From Cynocephalus volans (taxonomy: Eukaryota > Chordata > Mammalia > Dermoptera > Cynocephalidae), in contig NC_084462.1 in NCBI RefSeq assembly GCF_027409185.1, positions 85,856,179 to 85,920,178 on the forward strand: a stretch of DNA of 64,000 nt. The letters are read 5' to 3'. Below the pieces are notes generated by a model that saw nothing but the letters and a program-made list of their open reading frames with translations, did not search any database and was not told the origin of the DNA. Made by a program: the position numbers and the translations under genes. Positions 46,501 to 57,379 of the stretch are shown here, piece after piece (the stretch's first letter is position 1; the number at the start of each line of letters is the position of its first letter).

Positions 46501-47849
46501 ATGCTTTTGAAGCTGCCTGAAGGCCCAAGCTCTCCTGAGTAGGGTGTACAGAGATGTCACTGCTAAGCCTGTCAGGAGTCTGGGTAATAGACCCAGGCTG
46601 GCTCTTGAGCATTTCAGGGTACATTTTGCCTTACCAGTGCACCCCCACTTGCAAAGGAGCTCAGGGCCTTAATAGCTTCCTGGACCTTCCTCTCCAAACC
46701 TCCCTGAGCCCAGACCTCCCTGAGTGACTCGGCATCACGGGCCTACCTGCTCAGGAGCACTTGGCCCTGCCAGCTGCCGAGGAGTTTCAGTTTTCAGCAT
46801 TGGCATTGGCCTTTAGGGTGAAGACACTGGGTCTCCAGCAGGCTTTTATTAAAACACCAAGCTGCCTTTAGATGGCAAGGCAACGTCACGGTGCCCTGGA
46901 AATGTTGGCCTTTCCTCTTTACTTCTCTCTGGCCCACTTCCCCTGCAATGACATTGGGACAACACTTGAGCAGTTGTATGAAGGGAGAAAATACTTGGCC
47001 AGAGTGTAAGTACAAGCCACATGTGAGTGGGTAAACTTCGCATTCAGTCTCCTTCCTCAACCCAGTAGTGTCAGGCTACTGAAGAAATCTGATTTGAAAT
47101 CACCCACCCCTCATTCTTCCCTGGGACCCCTCATTCCCTTTGCCTTGCCTTCCAGGCTTCTCTGTGCAGACTTTGAGGCCAAAATTGTCTTCTCCTCAGG
47201 TTAAGTTTCTAAATTTCCTTCAACTGATCGAATGCAATACCTTACAGAGGTGTTGTCAGAATCAAATAATGTCTTTAAAGTGACAGACACATGGTTTACT
47301 ACTCACTGGGCTCCATCCACATCTTGTTTTACCAGATACCATAGCTCCTAGAAGTGTGCCAATCCCTGATTTTTCACTTCTCTGTGCATATCCGCCCCAC
47401 CCCCAAACCATGCACTTCTCCATATTTCTCCTTAGTGTGATTAAAATAAGCTAGAATTTTCAAAAGGGCCTTTGAATAACTCAATTTATTGACATCTCAT
47501 TTTCTAATCTCACAAAACCTGATGACACTGTTCACTAAGCACTCAGATCTTGGTCCCTTTCCTGCTTCATCTGAAGGTGCTCTGCCCCAAAGGCCTTTTC
47601 TCCCCAGTCTGCCCCAGCTCGGCCTTCCAGGAGTGAGGTTGAGGCAGTGGGACATGGACAGTCTGACAAGAGGGAGAGTGGACTGGAGGGGTGGCCCAGG
47701 TGTCCCTACAGTGAACAGTTCAACCTCACACTTCCCCAGGTGCCCACTTATTACGTAGAAACCAGTAGTCCCAGACAGGGTCTGCTCTGCCTGCTGCTTC
47801 CCCTGGAGTGAGGTTGAAGGCTGTTTGCACACATCAAGACACCTAGAAG
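46501..47849. other. intron, nothing recognised
   Basis: Unique-looking DNA without gene or clear repeat signal. Confidence 0.3.
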
Positions 47850-47960
47850 GGACTGTAAGTCATTTAGTCCAATCCCTTCATTTTACAGTTAAGTAACCTG
47901 GACCCAGGCATTCAACTAATTAATGACAGAGCCAGAACCAGAATCCATGACTTCTGACAA
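47850..47960 (-). mobile_element. MIR-like SINE fragment, antisense
   Basis: CAATCCCTTCATTTTACAG, AAGTAACCTGGACCCAGGC and GACAGAGCCAGAACCAGAATCC are the reverse complement of the MIR core region. Confidence 0.55.
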
Positions 47961-48578
47961 CTAATGCAATGCTTTTTCCATGACACCACCTCCTTTGTAG
48001 TCTGGGAATATAGAGTACACCCTGATTATACCTGGACCCATGGTATGCTTTCAGTAAGTACACACCGGAACATATACAGCTCTACTGCGTACAGGAAGAC
48101 GGCTTTATTCTTATCAAAAATCCCATCCTGCATAAAGCAGCGAACTCTGGGACAAATGTCCAAACACATCAGGAAGCATGTTACACATTTGTTCTACAGT
48201 TACAAATTTATTCTACAGTTTTAATGAAAAAGCAGAAACTCAGTAAAAAAAAATATAAAGTATCTGTTGTTTAATTGCTCAGAGTCCTAGGAGGACAAGT
48301 GCTTAACAAGTGCTTAATGTTTGCAGAGTCTGTGGTGGTGGTGGTGGTTGTTCTGATCTCTGAAGTTCATGAGGTTGAAGCAACTGTGAGGAGTGCAAGT
48401 CTGTGTTTGTCACCTTCATTCAGGTGCACATGGATCTGGATTACTTGCAGGTCTGGCTGATGTCCTTGCAGAGTCATTACTAGTGCTTTTTGAGAAGCCG
48501 TAAAAGATGAAGATGATGCAATGGAAAAGTCCACATAGTTGCTATATAGTCCAAAAGAGAAAGTTTGCCTTGGAAATT

Positions 48579-48689
48579 CTTTATTTTTTTTTTTTTACTT
48601 TTTTTTTTTTTCCTGGCTGGTACAGGGATCAAACCCTAGACCTTGGTGTTATCAGTACCACGCTCTCACCAACTGAGATAACCGGCCTA
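48579..48689 (-). mobile_element. tRNA-derived SINE, antisense, with 11-bp target duplication
   Basis: Reverse complement shows GGCCGGTTATCTCAGTTGG, CTGATAACACCAAGGTCTAG and a long A tail. CCTTGGAAATT flanks it at 48568-48578 and 48690-48700. Confidence 0.85.
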
Positions 48690-49009
48690 CCTTGGAAATT
48701 TTTTAACCAGGGTAATGATAGACTTTGGAAACCAGGAGAGGCAATGCAGCTGTTCATTCATTGACTCAGAGGGCTTTAGAGCATGAAAGGTTCTTAGAAT
48801 ACAGTGTGCTCATTCAGAGATCTGCAGAAAAAGAGATCGGATGATGTGTCCAAGTGTTTATACCACAGACTGAGCAAAGATTCAAGCCTGGTGTGTAAAT
48901 CTAATGTTTACACTTGCGTCAACTAAAGAAGGAAGAAGTATCAGTAAATTAATTTGCAAAGATCTAGAATACTTCTTAAGAATTTATAGTTTTAATGATC
49001 ACTTCGACA

Positions 49010-49150
49010 TATATTATTTAATGCTTGTTACCCTCTCATGAGGTAAGAAAGCCATTGCCCTCCATTCTGTAGCTAGGGACACTGAGCTCAAAGAAGGTGA
49101 GGGACTTGCTGAAGATCACACATCTATCAGTGGCCACAGAGCTAGGCTTC
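49010..49150 (-). mobile_element. MIR-like SINE fragment, antisense
   Basis: CCATTCTGTAGCTAGGGACAC, TGAGCTCAAAGAAGGTGAGG and GATCACACATCTATCAGTGG are a decayed reverse MIR core. Confidence 0.55.
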
Positions 49151-49233
49151 AGCTGTGTTTTTTGAGTCCAGGTTCATCAAAGAAGTTGTATTATAAATCC
49201 ATCTGGCTTTATAAATGTCTCTCAGGCCGAGAA

Positions 49234-49325
49234 CTAGCCAGTTAGCTCAGCTGGTTAGAGCGTTGTGCTGATAACACCAAGGTCAAGTGTTCAGATCCCC
49301 ATACCGGCCAGCTGCCAAAAAAAAA
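49234..49325 (+). mobile_element. tRNA-derived SINE monomer
   Basis: CTAGCCAGTTAGCTCAGCTGG, AGAGCGTTGTGCTGATAACAC, the B-box-like GTGTTCAGATCCCC, ATACCGGCCAGCTGCC and an A tail. The A and B boxes are the best preserved of the monomers in this window. Confidence 0.85.
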
Positions 49326-52300
49326 GTCTTCTAGACCAAACATGTCTATGCCCACATATTCCCAGACAAATTACTGGCAGACTTTTGCATAACTTAATCA
49401 GCGCTTTAGATATAATAAAGTCCTTTTTATCATTAAATCAAAAAATGGATATTAGTTGATATACAAATGCTTGACTGATAACTGATTCTAGGATATTACT
49501 AAATATCATGGGTTCTAACACAGGGCCTCTTAAAGTCTAGGCAGTGAAAAACTAGTTGTTTGTTGGTTTGTTTCTAATTACCACATGTCCTGGACCAGTA
49601 GTTTTGATAAGACAATAAAAAATGTATTATTAGAAAAATCATCACACTTGAATGTTGTAGTAATGTCAAACTGCCATAAACATTTCTAATTGCTTACTCT
49701 CAATTTTCTGTACTGATCTTGTTGCAGGTCAGTAACAGTTCACAGACCAGCACAGGTCTGCCAATCACACTTTGAGAAGCACTGTTCTAAGGAACGCCAT
49801 TCCTGAGAGAAATTCACTGAATAAATGTTCGTTGATCAAATAAGTTTGGGAGACCCCATAAGCTGCAAAGTGTTGAAGCACATTAGCGTGTTAAAGGCTC
49901 TGAGAAGTTCTGCATTTAAAAAGCTTGTTTAGTCATTAACTCAGCATTACTCAAACTGACTTGTCCTCACAACTCATTGTTCATGAAATACCCGTCAACA
50001 TCCTGCAAATTTGTATTTCTTGAAACACACTTCGCTCTGCCTTGCTACTATGAGCAAAGCATAGTCCCTATGCATGCCTGAAACAGAAGCCTCTGTCCTT
50101 TGCCTCTGAGCATGTCCTCATGCTCTGTCTTTTTTTTTTTTTCTTCTTACAATCTTTTATTGCCATAGTGTACTGCTGTGAATTTTCCTATCTTCCATGC
50201 CTACATCTACTTCCTGCATAGTACTCACTATGGGTGACCTAACCCACAGAGATCAAATTCACCTGTCTGACTGTCAAAACAACCCCACTACACTTTGCCA
50301 CTGCATCCGGCAAATATGTCTGCTTGCCCACCTTCATGGAGGTGATTCATGACAGGTCTCCTTCATCTTCAGTACTACCCTTCACTAGCAATTGGAATCC
50401 CCTTCCCCTAATCCAGTTCTATGCTAAACATTTCTCTATTTTTAATGGAAGCTATACACCCACACAAAAAAATATTACTGTCACATAAAACACATGCATT
50501 GCTGTTCCCTAAGCAGCAATACTTCTTGTCACATTCCACTTCCAGTCCCTTACTCTCTCTACCTCGCACACTTGTGTGGCCTCTCAGGGCCTTCAGTCAG
50601 CAATTTCCTACCTTTTGATGGATAATCTCTACCCTGAAATGAATTCCACAGAAATTCCAAAGCATCGCTCTCATTCATATTCTCTTAACAGCTCTAAAGA
50701 CTATATAGTCCTGTGAAAGCTTCTGGAAGTATGATTTTATTTCTGTGGGTAGCTTTTCCTTGTCTCCTCTGGTCACCAAGTAACCCTCAATAAGCTTTAG
50801 TCTATTCTCTGTTCTACTGATGTCTCTGCTTTCTTATTCAGCAACTCCAACTTCGGCAGCGTTCTCTCCAGATGTATCCACATCCATTTATTCAGACACC
50901 ACCCCCAATGACCCACATGGTACTGAGCTGCCTTTGTCATCTGCACTTTGCCAGGATGCTCTAGAGATACAGAGCGAGTCTCCCAGGGTTCCTGCTCCAA
51001 GGGAATCTCATTTCCCAGCTTCTGACACTGTAACGTCTACAGTACTTGAGATCTCAGGGCAAGAACTTCCAAACTGCATTTCCCCAACATTGGTACTGTA
51101 TGAGATGTTAAAAGACAGTCTCCACCAAAGAGAGTTCTGAGGTTAAATAAATTTGGGAAACAGATTTATGTGTGCTAACACATACACAAATGATGAATTT
51201 TGAGGAAGAAGCTATATATAACAGGTTTCTCTAAATGTCCCTGACCTGCAAACCATCCTTTCAAAGAACCCCTGTTTGAGACACTACTGTTCCTCTGATG
51301 CCATTTGGGAAATGCTGGCCCAGGGGTAGCTTCTGCCTCCTCAGTCCTGCCAAGTGCTGAGCAGCTGATTCAAACATACATCCTGGTTGGGTGAAATAGA
51401 TATCTCTTTGGGATTTCCCTCAGCTCTGCCTTTTGAATGATAAGCAAGTTGAGGCTTTACTCAACATTCAGTTATTTACTTTTCCATAGTATGTGTTCTG
51501 TGTAATTTACCATCTAGAGCCCTAGTGACTTCCAAATCTGTGTTTCTAGCCCAGACCTCACCCCTGAGCTCTAGACCCCATACATTTTGCTGTCTGCTGG
51601 ACAACCACGTATTGGAGATCTTTAACAGAACGTCTAGCAAGCACTTCAAATGCAATTTGTCCCACATAGAAATGATTACTGCCCTCATGAAATTCATTTC
51701 TCCAGGCGCATTCCCTAATGGCCCCATTGCTACCATCCAACCAGAACCTGACAGGTGTTCTGAACTCTAGTCTCCCAGCCAAGTTGTCAGTAAGTCCTCT
51801 TGATTCTCCCTCCCAAGAAGCTCTTCTCTATCAACGGCCATTGTCTGATTTTGGGTCCTCATTACAGTGGTTTTTTTCACGGGCTTCTATCTTTGGTCAG
51901 GTTTTGTGGGAAGCAGACTGTCAGTCTCTGAGATCTGCATGCAGGAAGGTTATCTGACAGTGCTGTGGAGGATAACCCTGTGCGGGGAGTGGGGCGAGTG
52001 AGCTGAACTGCGATGTAGTTGCAAGAATAGCCTCAACCAATCCTATGGGGTGCTCTGCAGCTGAATGACCATTTAGACTTGTCCTAATTTGATGAAAGGG
52101 GTGGGGATAGGCGGGTTCTAAACTGACACAGTCCCACTCTCCTCGACCGCCACCCTCCATACCCCCATCTCCTATTCCTCCTCCACCCCACTGGATGTGG
52201 GCACCTCCCATCCCACCAGGGTGGCATCACCTATGGCAGAGGACAATTTGAAGAATGGATCTCACCTGAGAGCCACGAACCACCAGCTCTTCCAGCAGCT

Positions 52301-52399
52301 GGAGGAACAAGTGTGCCTCAGTCCCTAAGGGGAATTTGGGTGGTATATGACCACACCCGCCAGAGCGTCCTTGTCCCTAATCTTGCTGCATTCCAGTCC
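49326..52399. other. intron, old repeats suspected, no gene
   Basis: A MER5-like end (CACACTTTGAGAAGCACTG) lies near 49766. A poly(T) stretch is at about 50131-50144. The open frames at 50820-51140 (+), 51476-51782 (-) and 51718-51957 (+) overlap one another and show no domain, so none is called. Confidence 0.3.
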
Positions 52400-52760
52400 A
52401 TCACCCACATCACCAGAGGGGTTTTTTAAACCCAGATTTAATTGCACCATACTCTTGCTCAAAACCTTCCAGTAACTCCTCCTTACCTACAAGATAATTC
52501 AAATCTGATCTCTGTCCACCCATCAAGTCTCATCTTCCACATCTTTCCTACTTGTATCCGCTCTTGTGCCACTAATGCCAATCTGCTAATACTTACCAGT
52601 CCTTCATAAATGCTGCTCCCTCTATTTGGAGTGATTTCTCCCCACTTCTTTCACTAGCAGACCTCTATTCACCCTTTAGGACCCATCTTAAGCACCTCGT
52701 CTGCAAAGCCTTCCTTAATATCCTCAAGCAGAGGTAATATCCTGTATTCTCTTTCTACAT
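52400..52760. mobile_element. LINE-2-like fragment
   Basis: GCTCAAAACCTTCCAGTAACTCC, AATCTGATCTCTGTCCACC, CTCCCTCTATTTGGAGTGA, and CTGCAAAGCCTTCCTTAATA recall the L2 3' region or a similar ancient repeat. It is strongly diverged, so family is tentative. Confidence 0.45.
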
Positions 52761-53417
52761 TCCTACAGGTATTTGCTGAAGTGTCCACTAAACTGACCTC
52801 CTCAAGAGTAAAGCCTGTGTTATGTTCATTTTTGAATGTGAATGAATGAATCAATCAGCCATGTGCATCAGTATTGTACAGGCTGGTTCTGCATGGGCTG
52901 ATTCAAACTAACTAGAGTTGATTGACTTCAGGCTAGTCAGCTTTTTCAGGGACTTAATTTAGTTGCCCGGTGAGAGCTATAGGCACCTGAGGGGAGGGGC
53001 TCTATTTGGGGAATCTCACTTGGTTCAATGCTCTGAGGGAATTAGGCGTTTAATAAATACTTCTTGTTATGTTGATGCTGCCCCTCATGGTGGATAAGGG
53101 CATACGAGGTGTGCTGTAAAAGGGACCAGAGTCTCAACTTGCCTGACAGTCTCTCTTCTGTGATTGACCTCTGCTCTCGTGTCCATTCTGAAATTCTTAC
53201 TCTTATATTTACTAATGGTCGGACCAGTGGTTCCTTAAGTGGGGTGAATATATTCCAGAGCCTGGGCAGGCTGATGCATCTGTAGAAGAAAATTCTCATG
53301 TCTATTGATTTTTATTTCACCCCTTTAACCTTTAAAATTTTTTGTATTTTGTGTATGCTTTATAATGTGCACAGTATAGTAGTATAGTAACACATGTACA
53401 TAATTTATAAATCATCT

Positions 53418-53497
53418 GAGAGTACTTCAAAAAGTTCATGGAAAAACAGAATTAAAAGATAATATGAATCTTTCCAAAAACTTTTTGAAGTGCCCTC
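53418..53497. mobile_element. 80-bp palindromic MITE (mariner-type)
   Basis: GAGAGTACTTCAAAAAGTT at the left and AACTTTTTGAAGTGCCCTC at the right are inverted repeats that differ at two of 19 positions. They enclose AGAATTAAAAGATAATATG. A broken relative is seen near 31530-31725. The mariner assignment is from memory of similar human elements. Confidence 0.7.
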
Positions 53498-54689
53498 ATA
53501 TGAAGGAGTATACAGTCAAAACATTTTTTACTAAGTAGTACATTATTTTAAAAAATTTGGAGACCCCTAGATTGGACTTCAAAGCCAAGACTTCTTCAGC
53601 CTTCCCCCATCAGGTCTTCAGATTGTTGAGCTGATTGGTACTAATGGGCACCCGAGGCTTTAGGGGAACTGTGAAATGCAGGATCTGGAGCAGCTGGGGA
53701 GAGCACAGAGGATGAACTTAGCAAAGTGTATGAGCTATCTAGTAAGGGGCTGAGAACTCGGGATGCACAGAGGTATGAGGTAAAGCAGGAGGCATCAGCA
53801 GGCAGGGCAACCAATGGGAAATATGAAATGAGGTATGAAGGTAGCAGTCCCTACCCCTCCCAGGAAGCATGCCCCATCCGCCTCTCACCATGGTTAGAGT
53901 GAGAGGCTGCCAACAGATAGCAGTCGGCAGTGTCTGCTCCAGAATGCCTACATAGGGGGACGAAGAAGCAGCAGTCCGATTGGAGTCAGGGCATAGGAGC
54001 CTTGTCTTAAAGCTGCATTATATAACCAGAGCACTATTTTTACTTGGGTAGTGTGGTTATTTGGGATGACTGTAGGGACTGATTGATGGTGGAGATGGGG
54101 ACAGGGCAGGTGCATTGTTAGCAATGCAGCCCTTAGTGCCCTTTGGCAGGTGGAAGCTAGTGAGCCACATTAGGCTGGAAAGAGGAGTACAGTATCTAAG
54201 ATGGGGAGAGACCCTGATCCAGCACCAAACCCTGGAGGCCTGAGGGCCGCACTGGGGTGGTATGCCAGAATAGCTCTAGCAGCCAAGAAGCAGCTTCATG
54301 ATACAGGAATGGGCTTCTCAGTAGGAGGCCAGGTAAGGGAAGAGGGCAACTCCAAGATCAAGACCTCCACAAAGAGCAAAAAGGACAGACAGACTCCAAA
54401 GGTGAACGTGGCTAAGCTAGATGGTACGGAAGAGCGATTCACACTTCCACAGTTCCTGGCTCCACTGAAGAATCAGTGGAAGGTTGTTTGATGGGCAAGG
54501 TGGGACACTGTATACAGAGTTTTCTCATATAAAGAGTTTCCTGGAAAACTAAAAAGATCAGAAGGAAAACAAATGGAATTCCTTTTTACTAAGTGTTTAG
54601 ACTCTCATCTAGGCTCTTAATGTTCTACCAGCAGCAGACTGTAAACTTTTGAGAGCTACAACCACTTCTTGCTGACAACACCTTGCATT
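53498..54689. other. intron, nothing confidently coding
   Basis: An open frame at 54201-54491 (+) with 96 residues lies 0.6 kb before exon 2 but has no recognisable domain and no clear splice context. It is not called as a gene. Confidence 0.3.
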
Positions 54690-54870
54690 TGTCAAGTTAG
54701 TATAAACTTTTACATACACTATTTCATACCACAACCCAGCAAGGTAGGTATTCTCATATTCATTTTGCAGATGGAGAAATAAAATTTCAAAGCGATAAGT
54801 CCGTTTAGCCAGAACCTTACATTCTCCAGATGAGGAGTCTGAGGCCCAGATGGAGTTAACTGACTCACAG
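54690..54870 (-). mobile_element. MIR-like SINE fragments, antisense
   Basis: ATTTTGCAGATGGAGAAATAAA and GATGAGGAGTCTGAGGCCCAG are reverse MIR core words, the second copy only 250 bases before exon 2. Confidence 0.55.
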
Positions 54871-55112
54871 GACAAAGAGCAGATACTTATCATAGTCAGA
54901 ACCCATGCACAGGTCTCACAGAACCCCACCTACATCCCAATTCCTCATCCTTTTGTTACACTTCCCTCCCAGCCCCTCATGGCACTTCAATCAGAAGTCA
55001 GCGGACAGAAAGCAGGCCATGAGGAACAGCTAACAAATTCTATTCGGCTCTGCCTTTCTGCTCTTGAGTCTCCCGGGTAATGTGTTCTAACATCTTCTGT
55101 GTTTCTTTGCAG

Positions 55113-55405
55113 CATGCAAAAGGAAAGAGCAAGAGCATGGGAAAGATAGAGGCAACACACCCAAAAAGCCCAGGTTGGTCTTCACAGATGTCCAGCGTCG
55201 AACTCTACATGCAATATTCAAGGAAAATAAGCGTCCATCCAAAGAATTGCAAATCACCATTTCCCAGCAGCTGGGGTTGGAGCTGAGCACCGTCAGCAAT
55301 TTCTTCATGAACGCAAGGAGGAGGAGTCTGGACAAGTGGCAGGACGAGGGCAGCTCCAATTCAGGCACCTCATCTTCTTCATCAAGCACTTGTACCAAAG
55401 CATGA
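55113..55405 (+). CDS. ONECUT1: ONECUT1 (HNF6) coding exon 2: homeodomain and C-terminus
   Basis: This exon encodes residues 369 (last two bases) to 465 and the stop. The acceptor is TTTCTTTGCAG at 55112. It opens ACKRKEQEHGKDRGNTPKKPR, a basic linker that distinguishes ONECUT1 from ONECUT2 (which has EPNKDRNNSQ there). The homeodomain (about 385-444) has NFFMNARRR in helix 3, so Phe48 and Met50 replace the usual Trp and Gln, the hallmark of this class. A Ser-rich tail ends CTKA. With exon 1 it totals 465 residues, the length of human ONECUT1. CUT and homeodomain together bind ATTGAT-type sites. Confidence 0.97.
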
Positions 55406-55445
55406 AGGAAGAACCACAAACTAAAACCTCGGTGGAAAAGCTTTA

Positions 55446-55451
55446 AATAAA
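55446..55451 (+). terminator. ONECUT1: proximal polyadenylation signal candidate
   Basis: AATAAA lies 41 bases after the stop codon and is followed by a U-rich run (about 55457-55464). Cleavage shortly afterwards would give a very short 3' UTR that excludes all miR-9, let-7 and miR-124 sites. Whether it is used is unknown. Confidence 0.4.
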
Positions 55452-56684
55452 AAAAATTTTTTTAAAGACCAGGACCTCAAGATAGCAGGTTTATACTTAG
55501 AAATATTTGGGGAGAAAAAAAAAAAAAGTGTTATTTATAGTCCAAAGAAACCAAAGACTTAGCCCACCTGCATTCTGACTTTGTTTGGAGACACACACTT
55601 CAGCGGGGCGACGACTTGGCAAGAAAAATTCTGAGCGGGAAAACACCACTGGATTTCATACTTTCAGTCCGTGATCATTCTCACTGTGCTTGGCTGTTTA
55701 GTGGTTTGGAGCATAGTGATTTTGAGCCATTGAGTGGATGTCTTTTATGATCAGACTTTTTCACCTGTTCCACCACACCATGAAGGTGTATGGTGTCTCA
55801 GTACTATGTGTGGGTGTGCACGCATGTACACACACACACACACTCCACCCACCAGTGGTTAGGGACTTAGGCAGGGCTGGTCTTCAGGAAGGGTTGTGCT
55901 AAAGGAGTGTGACCAACGTGGTGTGGGGCTGTCTAAGTTCATTGGATTAGGAGTATGGTTTCGCTCATCTAGCCTAGCGTTTGAACCTGCCAGGCCCGCA
56001 ACCTAAATGCAGATTCAAACCCAGCAAAGAAAATTTGAATGACACCTAAACCAGTGCATTCTCTTTGTTTGTTAAGGAATGTTCAGATATTTTTTAAGAA
56101 ATGAAACAAGAGTCCATCCATTAAAAGAAAAAAAAAAATCACCTAGGTACCAAAGAACACACTTAATATTATAGTGCAGGTATTTTATTGCAATGATTTT
56201 AATAACCAAAGCTATTTTTACACAAGATACTATGTAAAGTTATACGTATGAACTGATCTATCTGTAATACACATGCCACGTAGAACCATGACTATTATTT
56301 ATGACTCTTGAAGCATTTGAAATATGAGTTTTCAGAACTGGCAAGAAAGAATGTAGCTTCAGGGAAGCAATTAATATCATGGCAGAAAGGTCAATGCAGT
56401 ACACATGTACATCTAGATGGCACACTCCTTTTCAGGATCCATAGCTGTCACTAACATAGAGACATAGACATGATTCCATAATCTGTTCATAAATGAGAAA
56501 ACCTTGGGGTCTTTCCAAGGTAGGATTCTTTCTGTACTCAAGAAAATTAAGTTTTAACAGGGCAGGTAACTAAATTAGAAAATTTGTTCAAAGTAAGGCA
56601 TTTTAGTAAAAGACCACTAAATAAAGAACTCTATCTTAGGTTAATTTGATTTAAGTTTGCTTTGTGCTTTTGGCACCAAATACC

Positions 56685-56869
56685 ATTTTTATTTTTTTTG
56701 TTTGTTTGTTTAAAAGATGACCAGTAAGGGGATCTTAACCTTGATTTGGTGTTGTCAGCACCACACTCTCCCAAGTGAGCGAACCGGCCATCCCTATATG
56801 GTATACGAACCAGGGGCCTTGGTGTTATCAGCACCACACTCTCCCGAGTGAGCCACGGGCTGGCCCACT
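56685..56869 (-). mobile_element. dimeric tRNA-derived SINE inside the ONECUT1 3' UTR
   Basis: Reverse complement begins GGGCCAGCCCGTGGCTCACTC, with two tRNA-like units, the linker CCATATAGGGATGGCCGG and an A-rich tail. AAATACC at 56678-56684 and 56870-56876 is the target duplication. It is the same family as at 27073. It separates the first miR-9 sites from the dense later cluster and adds a lineage-specific segment to the transcript. Confidence 0.85.
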
Positions 56870-57340
56870 AAATACCTTTTTTAAATGCTTTACAAACACA
56901 AATAAAGTGAGCAGACCAACATTATTGCTATAATGAACTATTCAGTATTTTTAACTATCCTAAAAAATAACCAAACTGATTTTATTGCCAATCCCAGACA
57001 CTTTATTATTTGGACATCAATAAAACAGATTTAACTGAGAAATGGTGCAATTGGTGGAAATGCATAGAAAAAGCCAGAGTTATAGTGGAAGACCACACTT
57101 TTGGTTCTACAGGTATTAAGCAATTTATTTCACTAAGCATAGCCTCCAAAGCCTACTATGTAAAGCATACTACATTCTTTCTTGCTACTGCATTAAGCTG
57201 GGAATTTTAAAATATAAATTCCACTTTCTAACAGGTACAGATAAAAAAAAAAAAAAAACTAGATCTGAGTTTCCAAATACAAATTTTAAATTTCTATTTT
57301 TCCAAATCATTTAACTGGGGCTGTAGAAATCAAGGCAAAA

Positions 57341-57344
<4 letters not shown>

Positions 57345-57376
<32 letters not shown>
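57345..57376. repeat. (GA)n microsatellite in the 3' UTR
   Basis: An uninterrupted GA dinucleotide run of 32 bases. Confidence 0.9.

Positions 57377-57379
<3 letters not shown>

Larger units (their letters stand above)
16752..55112 (+). other. ONECUT1: ONECUT1 intron (phase 1, 38.4 kb)
   Basis: The intron begins GTGAGCGGG and ends TGTGTTTCTTTGCAG with a good polypyrimidine tract. Joining its borders restores Ala369-Cys370-Lys371-Arg372 and an unbroken frame. About 6.8 kb of it is one LINE-1 insertion. The first 5 kb are CpG-rich. The rest is AT-rich with mammalian repeats and several conserved-looking blocks. No other gene is recognised inside it on either strand, apart from the LINE-1 frames. 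Confidence 0.95.

Noticed and set aside
54201-54491. 96-residue open frame just before exon 2
   Set aside because: No recognisable domain, start context or splice support. A frame of this length is not unexpected in DNA of this composition.
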